A stretch of DNA of 64,000 bases, from the NCBI GenBank assembly GCA_023391285.1, contig JAEWBF010000039.1, positions 62,001 to 126,000 on the forward strand. Reading direction: 5' to 3'. The translations under genes and the position numbers were made by a program. The stretch comes from Verrucomicrobiota bacterium (GTDB lineage: Bacteria; Verrucomicrobiota; Verrucomicrobiia; Opitutales; Opitutaceae). Numbering within the stretch: the first letter of the stretch is position 1; the number at the start of each line of letters is the position of its first letter. Below the pieces are notes generated by a model. It saw only the letters and a program-made list of their open reading frames with translations. It ran no database searches and had not been told where the DNA came from. Of the stretch, positions 55,618-64,000 are shown piece by piece.

Positions 55618-56500
55618 AAATTGGGGAGTGGGCGTTCGCCACGCGCTCTTTCCCGGTGCACGACGTTGGGCGCTCTCGCTTTCGCGGGCCGTGTGCTTCC
55701 CGACGCCACTCTCCGCGGCATGCGGATGTTTCGGTCTCATGGCGGGACCGTTCCGACCGTTTCCGGTTGGAATCTATCGAGTGAGGCCTCTTCGCCCGGT
55801 TCGGACACTTCCTGCCGGAAGCGGCACGCCGGACGTGGTGCGGACACGCCTGCAATGACTGTCTCTCGCGTCGGCACCGTTGCCACGGGGACGGCTCCAG
55901 CTTTTGGCCGGACGTTGGCCCCGCGTTACGGGTCTGACCTCTTAGCTCTCAGGTTGCGTTCGCTTTTTGCAGTGGGGTGACGCGTTTTTCGGGCCGCCCC
56001 AATCGAGGAGGTTCGCGGGCTTTGCCAGGCTCGCTCTCTCCCCGCAGTCGTGCCTCCCTTGCGCGCCCTGCTCGTGCGAGCGAACGGGGCCTTTTGGCGG
56101 GGTCGTCCCGCCGGGAAACGCGACTGCGTTCTGGTCTTGCGCAGTAGCAACCAAAACCCTCTGGGGTAACTGCGTCCGCGCACAGGTCGAAACGTCCTGT
56201 GGGCGTGACTCGGCTCGCGTGCGGTTTCTAATCGCCGCTCACCGCTCAGCTCCTGGTTCGTGTTAACTGATCGGACACGACTCCGGATCAGAGGAGCTGG
56301 TGATATCTGCCTGCCACATCGACTCGCGCCGCGTAGCAGGGGAGGGCGACACCAGCTGTCGCCCACCATTCCCCGGTCGCCCGGGATTATCCCAGTCGCG
56401 CTTTCGAAGGGTTTTTCAGGCCTTCGCGCTGCGACTGTTCTATCAAGGAACGAGGACGAGCGTGCGGGGCGCGGGCGAAAATAGAAGTCATTGTTCTTCA
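55618..56500 (-). ncRNA. Candidate large structured non-coding RNA (unassigned)
   Basis: About 880 bp in which I see no convincing protein: the open frames have no recognisable domain, low complexity and rare-codon-like content. On the minus strand there are many short hairpins (for example CACAGG/CCTGTG, CGCAGT/ACTGCG, GGCGGG/CCCGCC, CTTCC/GGAAG), a perfect 12-bp terminator stem at the downstream end and an AT-rich promoter-like stretch near 56,480-56,505. I compared it by eye with RNase P RNA, tmRNA, SRP RNA and 6S RNA signature strings and found none. Transcription is inferred from the terminator, not observed. An alternative is non-functional intergenic DNA. Confidence 0.35.
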
Positions 56501-56597
56501 CAATCGATGCACCCGAAAAACGGTGAATAACTTGGGAATAGAGAAGTTCGCCGGTTGTTCACCGCCACCGCCACCGCCGTGGAGCGGCGGTGGAAGA

Positions 56598-56745
56598 TCC
56601 AAGGACCAAGATCCAAGCTCCAGGGAAGCACCAAGGAGCAAACATCAAACGGGTGCGGAGGACGAAGCGCCGAGGAGGTGGAGCGGAACTTGGAATGTGG
56701 AGATTGAGATTTCTCTGGAGCTTGGAGTTTGGAGCTTGGAGCTTT
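56598..56745. repeat. Inverted-repeat element of AAGCTCCAAG type upstream of hrpB
   Basis: CCAAGCTCCAG (56,613-56,623) and CTGGAGCTTGG (56,715-56,725) form a perfect 11-bp inverted repeat about 91 bases apart. The flanks continue as imperfect iterations (ATCCAAGGACCAAGATCCAAG on the left and GGAGTTTGGAGCTTGGAG on the right). The sequence is AT-richer than its surroundings and does not look coding. Elements of this composition occur, as I recall, in several bacterial phyla; origin unknown. Confidence 0.5.
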
Positions 56746-56756
56746 GCCGGCCGCTT

Positions 56757-59357
56757 ATGCCCGCACCGAGAGAACTTCCGATCTATGAATTAGAGAACGC
56801 GGTCGTCGCTTCGCTGCGCGCGCAAGGCCGGCTCATCGTGCAGGCGCCGACGGGTTCGGGCAAATCGACGCAGATTCCGCAGATGCTGCTGAATCATGGG
56901 CTGGCGGGCGAGAAGGGCGAAGTGGTGGTGTTGCAGCCTCGGCGATTGGCGGCGCGGATGCTGGCGAAACGCGTGGCGGAGGAGGTGGGAACGAATCTCG
57001 GCGATGTCGTGGGATATCAAATACGGCTCGAATCGCGGGTGAGCGCGCAGACACGGATTCGCTTCGTGACCGAAGGGATTTTGCTGAGGCAGATGTCGTT
57101 CGATGCGTCGCTACGCGGGGTGAGTGCGGTGGTGTTCGACGAGTTTCACGAGCGGCATCTTTACGGGGATATCTCGCTCGCCCGCGCGATTCAGATTCAG
57201 CAGAGCACGCGGCCGGATCTGAAAATCATCGTAATGTCGGCGACGCTCGATGCGGGGGCGTTGAAGGAGTATTTGGCGCCGTGCGATGTATTGGTTTCCC
57301 AAGGACGGAGTTTTCCCGTGCGGATCGAGTATCTGCCCAAGGTAGTGAACTTCGAGAATGAGCCGGTGTGGGAAGTGGCGGCGCGCGAGTGCGAACGGAT
57401 CGCGGGGAGCGTCGAAGGCGATATGCTGGTGTTCATGCCGGGCGGGTATGAAATCGGCCGCACGGTGCAGGCGATCGAAGGATCGCGGGCGCTGCGAAAT
57501 TTCGTGTGTTTTCCGTTGCACGGGGAATTGCCGCCGGAGCAGCAGGATCGGGCGGTGGCGCGTTACGATGCGCGGAAGATCATCGTGTCGACGAATGTCG
57601 CAGAAACCTCGCTGACGATCGAAGGCGTGACGGCGGTGATCGACAGCGGACTCGCGCGCGTGGCGCGCTTCGATCCGCACCGGGGGATCAACACGCTGTT
57701 GATCGAGAAAATCTCGGCCGCGAGCGCGGACCAACGGGCGGGGCGCGCGGGACGAACGGCGCCGGGTGTCTGCGTGCGGTTGTGGACGGAGCGAGAGCAT
57801 GGGCAACGCGCACCGCAGGAATTGCCGGAGGTGCGACGGCTGGATTTGGCGGAGGTGGTGCTGACGCTGAAGGCGAGCGGGATCGACGACGTGTTTGCGT
57901 TTCCGTGGTTGGAGAAGCCGGATGTGAGGGCGTTGGAGCGGGCTGAGCGGTTGTTGGCGGATTTGGGAGCGATTGCTGCTGAGGGAGGGGCTTTACGCCC
58001 TGACGGGAGTGCCGAGTCAGGGCATAAAGCCCCTCCCACAACGATCACCGAAGTCGGGCGGAAGATGCTGCGGTTTCCGGTGCATCCGCGGTATGCGCGG
58101 ATGTTGCTGGCGGCGCAGGAACGCGGGTGCGTGCGGCCGGTGGCGTTGATGGCGGCGCTGACGCAGGGGCGGAATTTTCTTCTGCGCGGCGTTTCGCGCG
58201 ACGTGGAAAATGCCCGGGAGGATGCGCTCGGCGAGGAGCACGAGAGCGACTTCTTCCTCTTGATGCGGGCCTGGCGGTTTGCGCATGAGAATAGCTACTC
58301 GCTCGATGCGTGCCGCCGGCTCGGCATTCATGCGCAAGGGGCGCGGCAAGTCGGGCCGCTGTTCGCACAGTTCCTGGAGATTGCCGAAAAGGAAGGCCTC
58401 GATGTGGGCGAGCAGCGCGTGGACGGAGCGGAGGTGAGGAAATGCGTGCTCGCGGGCTTTTCCGATCAACTCGCGAAGCGGCTCGATGTTGGGACGCTGC
58501 GGTGCGAGTTGATTCATGGACGCCGCGGGGTGCTGGCGCGGGAAAGCGCGATTCAGAAATCGCCGCTGCTGGTGGCGGCGGAGATCAGCGAGATCGGGCG
58601 CGGTGATGGAGAAGTGAATACATTGCTCTCGCTGGCGACCGCGATCGAGGAGGCGTGGCTGAAGGAGGTGTTTCCCGACGGCTACTACGAGACGCGGGGC
58701 GTGGTTTACGACGAGCAGGCGAAACGCGTGGTGTCGCGGCGCGAGCGTCGGTTTCGCGATCTGGTGCTCGAAGCGAAAGCGAGCAGCGAAGAGGCGTCCC
58801 TCAACGAGGCAGCGGCGTTGCTGACGAAGGAAGTGCTCGCGGGGCGGATCAAACTCGAGGCGTGGGACGAGAGCGTGGAGCAGTGGATCACACGGGTGAA
58901 TCGGATGGCGGAATGGTTCCCTGAGTTGGAAGTGAATCCCATCACCGATGCGGATCGGGCGACGCTGATCGAACAGGTGTGCTATGGCGAACTCGGAGCG
59001 CGAGCGGTAAAGGACAAGCCGGTGATGCCGGTGCTGCGCGACTGGCTGACCGCGGAGCAACTCGCAGTGCTCGACGATTACTTGCCGGAGCGCTTGGTGA
59101 TGGGGAACGGTCGGAAGTCGAGGCTCCGCTACGAGAAGGAGGGCCCGCCGATATTGTCCGCGCGGATACAGGAACTCTATGGGATCGAGGGGAAGTTCAC
59201 CATCGGACACGGCCGCGTGGCGGTGAAGTTCGAGATTCTCGCGCCCAATCAGCGGCCGATTCAGGTCACGGACGATCTGACGAATTTCTGGCGCGAACAG
59301 TATCCGAAGATCAAAACGGAGCTTTCGCGGCGTTATCCGCGGCACGAGTGGCGGTAG
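56757..59357 (+). CDS. hrpB: ATP-dependent helicase HrpB (DEAH/RHA family)
   Basis: An 866-residue helicase. Walker A APTGSGKST is at residues 30-38, the DEFH box in VVFDEFHERH (128-131), SAT in IVMSATLDAG near 165, and motif VI QRAGRAGRTAPG near 325. HA2 and HrpB-specific C-terminal domains follow (to ~866, including IQELYGIEGKFTIGHGRVAV). I start at ATG 56,757; the earlier frame is repeat-derived. Between about residues 409 and 428 the sequence contains an unusual segment (GALRPDGSAESGHKAPP) encoded by a 55-bp palindrome, in the place where HrpB proteins usually have a short linker before the FPVHPR motif. The frame stays open. Confidence 0.9.
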   Translation: MPAPRELPIYELENAVVASLRAQGRLIVQAPTGSGKSTQIPQMLLNHGLAGEKGEVVVLQPRRLAARMLAKRVAEEVGTNLGDVVGYQIRLESRVSAQTRIRFVTEGILLRQMSFDASLRGVSAVVFDEFHERHLYGDISLARAIQIQQSTRPDLKIIVMSATLDAGALKEYLAPCDVLVSQGRSFPVRIEYLPKVVNFENEPVWEVAARECERIAGSVEGDMLVFMPGGYEIGRTVQAIEGSRALRNFVCFPLHGELPPEQQDRAVARYDARKIIVSTNVAETSLTIEGVTAVIDSGLARVARFDPHRGINTLLIEKISAASADQRAGRAGRTAPGVCVRLWTEREHGQRAPQELPEVRRLDLAEVVLTLKASGIDDVFAFPWLEKPDVRALERAERLLADLGAIAAEGGALRPDGSAESGHKAPPTTITEVGRKMLRFPVHPRYARMLLAAQERGCVRPVALMAALTQGRNFLLRGVSRDVENAREDALGEEHESDFFLLMRAWRFAHENSYSLDACRRLGIHAQGARQVGPLFAQFLEIAEKEGLDVGEQRVDGAEVRKCVLAGFSDQLAKRLDVGTLRCELIHGRRGVLARESAIQKSPLLVAAEISEIGRGDGEVNTLLSLATAIEEAWLKEVFPDGYYETRGVVYDEQAKRVVSRRERRFRDLVLEAKASSEEASLNEAAALLTKEVLAGRIKLEAWDESVEQWITRVNRMAEWFPELEVNPITDADRATLIEQVCYGELGARAVKDKPVMPVLRDWLTAEQLAVLDDYLPERLVMGNGRKSRLRYEKEGPPILSARIQELYGIEGKFTIGHGRVAVKFEILAPNQRPIQVTDDLTNFWREQYPKIKTELSRRYPRHEWR
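57983..58037. repeat. 55-bp palindromic element inside the hrpB coding frame
   Basis: Two 22-base arms (57,983-58,004 and 58,016-58,037) are complementary with a single mismatch (ACG against ATG in the TTTAxG part) around an 11-base loop. The arms begin GGGAGGGGC and end in GTCAGG-type sequence. It is inserted in hrpB without breaking the reading frame and encodes a Gly/Pro/Ser-rich loop. It resembles a REP-like palindrome that normally lives between genes. Confidence 0.7.
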
Positions 59358-59423
59358 GCCGATTTGCTCCGCCATGGGATCGAGGATTCTGTTGGGCTGA
59401 TCAACGAGGATCAGGATTCATCC

Positions 59424-61730
59424 ATGAAGCACGAAGATCGACATTGTGGACACGGGTGTCATGGGCATCACCAACACGCCGAGGCGGTGAAGCCGTCGGC
59501 GACGGCGAAGTATTTTTGTCCGATGTGCGCGGGCGTGGAGTCGGACGTGCCAGGCGATTGCCCCAAATGCGGAATGGCACTCGAGCGAAACCCGGCATGG
59601 GTCGGCCGCGGGCAAACGGTTTACACGTGTCCGATGCATCCCGAGGTGCGGCAGGAACATTCGGGAGATTGTCCGATTTGCGGGATGCCGCTCGAGCCGG
59701 TCGCGGTGACGGCGGACGAGGATGAGGACGAGGAAGATTTGAGGCGGTTGGCGCGAAAGTTGTGGGTGGGCGCGGTGCTGGCGTTGCCGGTGTTTCTTTC
59801 GGCGATGTCGGGGATGATCCCCGGATGGTCGACCAACGATGAAGCTGCGCCCGCGTGGCAGCGATGGATGGAGTTTATCCTGGCGACGCCGGTGGTGCTT
59901 TGGGCCGGCGACTTCATCTGGCGCCGCGCGTGGAACTCGGTGCGGCACCGTAGTGCCAATATGTATACGCTCCTGGCTCTGGGCATCGGTGCGGCGTATG
60001 CGTTTTCTGTCGTGGCGTTAGTGGCGCCGCAGCTCTTTCCGCACGAGATGCGGCACGGCGGAATGGCCGGGCTTTATTTCGAGGCGGCGGCGGTGATTAC
60101 GGTGCTCGCGGTGTTTGGGGAATACCTGCAGGAGCGGGCGCGTCGGCGCACGGGGCAGGCGGTGAAAGCGTTATTGGGACTCGCGCCGAAAACGGCGCGC
60201 CGCGTGCGAGAAGGCGCCGAGGAGGATGTCTCACTCGATCGGATACAGGTGGGCGATTTGCTGCGGGTCAGACCGGGCGAAAAGGTCCCGCTCGATGGCG
60301 TTATCGTTGAAGGCCGGAGCAACGTCGATGAGTCGATGCTTACCGGCGAACCGGTGCCCGTTGAAAAATCGGTCGGCGATCGAGTGATTGGCGCGACGGT
60401 GAACCAAACCGGCGGATTCGTGATGCGGACGGACAAGGTCGGCGCCGATACGTTGCTCGCGCAGATTGTGCAAATGGTGGCGCAGGCGCAACGGAGCCGC
60501 GCTCCCATTCAAGCGTTGGCGGATAAAGTTTCATCCTGGTTCGTGCCGGCGGTCATCGGAATCGCGGTGGTGACGGCGATCGCTTGGTCGGTTTGGGGGC
60601 CGGAACCGGCACTCGCGTATGCGTTAACGAATGCCGTGGCGGTGCTGATCATTGCGTGTCCGTGTGCGTTGGGGCTTGCGACGCCGATGTCGATCATGGT
60701 GGGCGTTGGCCGTGGCGCGCAGTTCGGCGTTTTGATTCGTGACGCGGCCGCGCTGCAGCGCGCCGAGAAAGTCACACACCTCATCACGGACAAGACGGGC
60801 ACATTGACGGAAGGGCGTCCGCAACTCACCGAGTTTTACGCGGCAAACGAGGTTGGCGAAGAAAAGCTCGTGGCGTGGGCTGCGGCGGTCGAGCAAGGGA
60901 GCGAACACCCGTTAGCGCACGCGGTCGTGAAGGCGGCGCAGACGCGGCAACTTGCGTTGCCGCGCGTGGACGAGTTCGCGTCGGTCACGGGCGCCGGAGT
61001 GATGGGACGAATCGACGGGCAGCGTGTGCGCGTGGGAAAAAAGACGTGGCTTGGGAACGAAGGTGTGCCGATCGCGCGGGAGTTCGATGAAAGCGCCGAA
61101 CGTTTTTTGAAGAGCGGCGGGGTGGTGATCTGGGTGGCGATTGAGAACGAGGTGGCGGGTGTGCTCTCGCTCGCTGATCCCATCAAAACGACATCAGTGG
61201 AAGCGGTTCGGAAGCTGCACGAACTTGGGCTCAAGGTGGTCATGTTGACGGGCGACAATCGTGTCACGGCTGCAGCGGTCGGGCAGAAACTCGGAATCGA
61301 CGACGTGCGAGCCGAGTTGGCGCCGCAGGACAAGCAGCGGATCGTCGAGGAACTGCGGCGCGAAGGTGCGGTGGTGGCGATGGCAGGAGATGGCATCAAC
61401 GATGCGCCGGCGTTGGCGGCCGCGGACGTCGGCATCGCGATGGGCACGGGCACGGATGTCGCGATCGAGAGCGCGGGTATCACACTCGTGAAGGGCGACC
61501 TGCGCGGGATCGTCAACTCGCTCGCGCTGTCGCGGCGCGTGATGAAGAACATCCGCCAGAATCTCTTCCTCGCCTTCGTCTACAACTCGGCCGGGGTGCC
61601 GTTGGCGGCGGGCGTGCTGTATCCGGTTTTTGGATGGTTGTTGAATCCGATGTTCGCCGGCCTGGCGATGGCGCTCAGCAGCGTATCGGTGATTGCGAAT
61701 GCGCTGCGGTTGCGGCGCGCGCGACTCTGA
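59424..61730 (+). CDS. Copper-type P1B ATPase with two N-terminal heavy-metal-binding (HMBD) motifs
   Basis: A 768-residue metal pump. A His/Cys-rich N-terminus (MKHEDRHCGHGCHGHHQH) is followed by two Cys-x2-(Cys/His)...CPxCGM modules: YFCPMCAGVESDVPGDCPKC at 30-49 and YTCPMHPEVRQEHSGDCPIC near 67-86. These are HMBD motifs and not the usual CxxC HMA domain. TGEP is at 308-311, CPC in IIACPCALGLATP at 412-414 in TM6 and the phosphorylated Asp in DKTGT at 456-460. GDGIND appears near 655. It probably exports Cu(I) to the periplasm. I start at ATG 59,424. It is convergent with the CusA-like gene. Confidence 0.92.
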   Translation: MKHEDRHCGHGCHGHHQHAEAVKPSATAKYFCPMCAGVESDVPGDCPKCGMALERNPAWVGRGQTVYTCPMHPEVRQEHSGDCPICGMPLEPVAVTADEDEDEEDLRRLARKLWVGAVLALPVFLSAMSGMIPGWSTNDEAAPAWQRWMEFILATPVVLWAGDFIWRRAWNSVRHRSANMYTLLALGIGAAYAFSVVALVAPQLFPHEMRHGGMAGLYFEAAAVITVLAVFGEYLQERARRRTGQAVKALLGLAPKTARRVREGAEEDVSLDRIQVGDLLRVRPGEKVPLDGVIVEGRSNVDESMLTGEPVPVEKSVGDRVIGATVNQTGGFVMRTDKVGADTLLAQIVQMVAQAQRSRAPIQALADKVSSWFVPAVIGIAVVTAIAWSVWGPEPALAYALTNAVAVLIIACPCALGLATPMSIMVGVGRGAQFGVLIRDAAALQRAEKVTHLITDKTGTLTEGRPQLTEFYAANEVGEEKLVAWAAAVEQGSEHPLAHAVVKAAQTRQLALPRVDEFASVTGAGVMGRIDGQRVRVGKKTWLGNEGVPIAREFDESAERFLKSGGVVIWVAIENEVAGVLSLADPIKTTSVEAVRKLHELGLKVVMLTGDNRVTAAAVGQKLGIDDVRAELAPQDKQRIVEELRREGAVVAMAGDGINDAPALAAADVGIAMGTGTDVAIESAGITLVKGDLRGIVNSLALSRRVMKNIRQNLFLAFVYNSAGVPLAAGVLYPVFGWLLNPMFAGLAMALSSVSVIANALRLRRARL

Positions 61731-61750
61731 GGGCCGGCGGATGCAGTTGA

Positions 61751-61780
61751 ACCACGAATGGACACGAATGCACACGAATG
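61751..61780. repeat. Three copies of a 10-bp tandem repeat, core CACGAATG
   Basis: ACCACGAATG, GACACGAATG and CACACGAATG follow one another exactly, so the core ACGAATG repeats at 10-bp intervals. It lies in the 94-bp gap between the convergent P1B ATPase and CusA-like genes. Confidence 0.7.
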
Positions 61781-61824
61781 ACCATCCGTTGTTCGCAAAA
61801 ACGACCGCGGTGTAGCTGAAGCTT

Positions 61825-64000
61825 CTAGGCGGGCGAGGGTGCGGTGAAGGCTGACGCGCGCGCCTCGGCCTCGCGGGCGAGGCGGCGTTCCCAATACCAC
61901 GTGTAGAAGACCGGGACGGAGAAGAGGGACACGACGTCGAAGATCATTCCGCCGACGACGGGCAACACCATGGGAACCATGAGCTCGGAGCCGCGGCCGG
62001 TGGACCAGAGGACGGGGATCAGCGAGAGCAGTGTCGTCATGTTGGTCATGATCGCGGGACGCCGGCGGCGCAGGCCGGCGATGAAGACGCGGCGATTTAC
62101 TTCGTCCAACGTGCCGGGGTGCGTCTTGAACTGCTCCTGGATGTAAGTGCCGAGGAGGATGCCGTCATTGAACATCACGCCGAGCAGCACGAGGAAACCG
62201 ACGACAACGGCGGTGGTCATTTCGACGTCCCAAAGCCAGACGAAGAAGAAGCCGCCGGCAGTGGTGACGATGGCGTTGGCGAGAAGAATGATCGCGGTGA
62301 TGAGCCAGGAACGCGTGCCGATGTAGATGAGCACCACCATGATGGCCAGCGAGACGCTGATGATGATGCGAAGGGTTTTATCGGCTTTGATCTTCTGCTC
62401 GTAACGACCGACCCAGCGATACGTGGCCCCGGCGGGCAACTCGAGTCGTCCGTCGGCGAGCGCGGCTTGCAGGCGGGCGTCGGCGTCGCGAACGACTTCG
62501 ACTTCGCCGCGGCCGAGCGCGTTGAGGAGGACGTATTGGGTGCGTTTGCCACCTTCGGAACGGATCGCCATGGGACCGACGGTGTAAGTCAGTCCGGCTT
62601 CACTCGGGCGCGTGCCGGTGAGGCGTAGTTGTTCTGCGGTTACGGCGGCGGCGATTTCATGGGGCAACGACTCGCCGGCGGGCAGCGTGAGTTCCGCGTG
62701 GCGGGGATCGAGGATCGTGAAATTGCGCTGATAGGAAAGTGGAAGGCGGTGGAGCAGTGCGGTGGCGTCGGGGGCGTTTTCCGCGAGCTCGAGCACGTGC
62801 ACGGTCGGAATCGCGAGCAGACTGGTCAGAGGGACGGAACCCATCCCGGAAGGGAGTGGAACCTGGAGTTGCAGGAGTTCGTCGGGGTCGTCGCGGCGCT
62901 CCCGCAGGTAGCGGATGCGGATGGGGTAGCGGAGCGCGCCCTCGACGGAATACGAAACGGCCATGCCGCCGAGCGCGGTTTCGACGGAGCGCATCACTTG
63001 TTCGTTGGTGAGACCGAAGCGCGCGAGTTTGTCCGGATCGAGACGAACCTCGGCGTAAGGTTTCCCGCCTTCACGCTGCATCTGGACATCGACGGCGCCG
63101 GGTGTGGGTTGAAGAATCTTTTCGGCCGCCTCGGCGAAACGTTCGAGTGCGTCCGTGTCGTCGCCGAGCAGTTGCAGGGCGATCAGACTGCGAATGCCGG
63201 TCGAGAGCATCACGACGCGCGTTTCGATCGGCTGGAGCCAGCTTGGGGCGACGCCGGGAATATCGGTGATGGCGGCGAGCGCGGAGCGAACCTCGGCGAG
63301 CGTGCGCGGGCGACGTTCGATCGAGCCATCGGCGCGAGGAATCTCGTGAACGGGCCACTCGTTATAGGGCTTCAGCAGGACGACGGTTTCGATCATGCCA
63401 ATGGGCGCGGGATCGAGGGCGGTTTCGGCGCGGCCCATTTTTCCCATGACGCTGGCGATTTCAGGCACCGACTCGATGAGCCGGTTCTGGATCTGCATGA
63501 CGCGTTGCGTCTCGCCGAGTCCGCCGGACGCGGGAAGCGATGGCATGAAAAGGAGGCTGCCTTCGTCGAGCGGCGGCAGAAAACTGGAGCCCACGCCGGG
63601 GAAAGCGCGCGTCATGGTTTGATCGATACGCGTGTGGGCGAAGTTGCCACCCGCGGCGTCGAAGATTTTTCGCAGCGGCCAGCTCACGGTCTGCCAGCCG
63701 GCGCCGAGCAGATATCCGCCGAGCGCCATCGTCGCGATGGTGACGGTGAAAGCGACCTTGTGCCGTTGGATCCGCGCATACGCCCATTCGTAGGCGACGT
63801 GGATCGCGTGGCTCATCGGGTTTTCCTCGTAGTTTACGAGACGTTCGCGGCCGATTCGCCAGACAGCGGATCCGACGAGCGCGGCGAAAAGCGGAGCGAA
63901 CAGCCAGCCGGGAATCGTCAGCGCCCAGCGACCATGCTCCAGCGGCAGGGACCAACCGTCCCGGATGAACCAACCAAATGCGACGCCGGCGGCGATGCCG
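61825..64000 (-). CDS. cusA: CusA/CzcA-type heavy-metal RND efflux pump, N-terminus cut by window edge
   Basis: The frame is open from 64,000 to 61,825 (at least 725 codons). It passes straight through the ATG at 63,816: upstream codons read ERLVNYEENPMSHAIHVAYE without a stop, so the true start is beyond the window. Typical CusA elements: GSSFLPPLDEGSLLFMPSLP, the QRVMQIQNRLIESVPEIASVMGK block, DIPGVAPSWLQPIETRVVMLSTGIR and TAVVVGFLVLLGVMFNDGILLGTYI. IMTNMTTLLSLIPVLWSTGRGSELM near the end is the last-span region. Family members pump Cu(I)/Ag(I) or divalent metals with a CusB adaptor and CusC channel. It probably belongs to a copper-resistance operon upstream. Confidence 0.92.
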   Translation of the reverse strand, partial: GIAAGVAFGWFIRDGWSLPLEHGRWALTIPGWLFAPLFAALVGSAVWRIGRERLVNYEENPMSHAIHVAYEWAYARIQRHKVAFTVTIATMALGGYLLGAGWQTVSWPLRKIFDAAGGNFAHTRIDQTMTRAFPGVGSSFLPPLDEGSLLFMPSLPASGGLGETQRVMQIQNRLIESVPEIASVMGKMGRAETALDPAPIGMIETVVLLKPYNEWPVHEIPRADGSIERRPRTLAEVRSALAAITDIPGVAPSWLQPIETRVVMLSTGIRSLIALQLLGDDTDALERFAEAAEKILQPTPGAVDVQMQREGGKPYAEVRLDPDKLARFGLTNEQVMRSVETALGGMAVSYSVEGALRYPIRIRYLRERRDDPDELLQLQVPLPSGMGSVPLTSLLAIPTVHVLELAENAPDATALLHRLPLSYQRNFTILDPRHAELTLPAGESLPHEIAAAVTAEQLRLTGTRPSEAGLTYTVGPMAIRSEGGKRTQYVLLNALGRGEVEVVRDADARLQAALADGRLELPAGATYRWVGRYEQKIKADKTLRIIISVSLAIMVVLIYIGTRSWLITAIILLANAIVTTAGGFFFVWLWDVEMTTAVVVGFLVLLGVMFNDGILLGTYIQEQFKTHPGTLDEVNRRVFIAGLRRRRPAIMTNMTTLLSLIPVLWSTGRGSELMVPMVLPVVGGMIFDVVSLFSVPVFYTWYWERRLAREAEARASAFTAPSPA

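Noticed and set aside
55618..56500. RNase P RNA, tmRNA, SRP RNA or 6S RNA in the minus strand
   Set aside because: No GAGGAAAGTCC or ACAGAA-type RNase P strings, no TTCGAC plus tag plus T-arm layout for tmRNA, no SRP GGAA-loop core; the CCCG-TAACG-CGGG hairpin alone is not enough.
61825..63816. Start of the CusA-like protein at the ATG at 63,816
   Set aside because: The frame continues upstream without a stop to base 64,000 and the peptide upstream (RLVNYEENP) fits the family, so this Met is internal.

Overview
The window is GC-rich, densely coded DNA from a Gram-negative bacterium. It encodes outer-membrane barrels, a Wza-type export protein, RND pumps and a lipoprotein diacylglyceryl transferase. 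Gene content and style (DUF5107-TPR protein next to an AraC regulator, Rrf2-YezD-porin-sulfate cluster, many short dispersed palindromes) point by inference to Verrucomicrobiota, most likely Opitutaceae. There is no rRNA gene or other direct taxonomic marker in the window. I saw no tRNA, CRISPR array, insertion sequence or prophage.

Region 1 (1-20,240) is a surface-polysaccharide locus. A long minus-strand operon runs from a NusG/RfaH-like antiterminator (18,531) through an outer-membrane barrel, Wza, a Wzc-type tyrosine autokinase, an O-antigen ligase/polymerase, the Wzm/Wzt ABC exporter and then about ten glycosyltransferases and sugar-modifying enzymes, leaving the window at base 1. The initiating glycosyl-1-phosphate transferase is divergent at 18,760. 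Most genes in the operon overlap by 4 bp or lie within 30 bp of each other. The locus combines ABC-type export with Wza/Wzc and a ligase-like protein.

Region 2 (20,298-25,438) holds an orphan LuxR-type response regulator and a divergent pair: a 1118-residue DUF5107-TPR protein and an AraC regulator.

Region 3 (25,591-35,502) is a sulfate/thiosulfate assimilation cluster, all on the plus strand: Rrf2 regulator, YezD-like protein, porin, Sbp, M14-like protein A, CysP-like protein, M14 metallocarboxypeptidase B, CysT, CysW, CysA, CysK. The two M14-like proteins each follow one binding protein and are recognisably homologous. Protein A has lost every catalytic residue I could align, so it looks like a pseudoenzyme. 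This is the most unusual protein arrangement in the window.

Region 4 (35,668-53,442) is mostly housekeeping: an FAD protein, a lipid kinase, a second O-antigen-ligase-like protein, a sigma-70 factor, TrpE, GlmS, GlgC, Lgt, GcvT and GcvH, then an RND multidrug pump.

Region 5 (53,565-64,000) has TypA, then about 1.36 kb without a convincing protein gene. That gap contains a strong minus-strand terminator with no protein gene to serve, so a large non-coding RNA is possible. HrpB follows, with a 55-bp palindrome inside its reading frame. The window ends with a copper-type P1B ATPase convergent with a CusA-like metal RND pump that runs off the edge.
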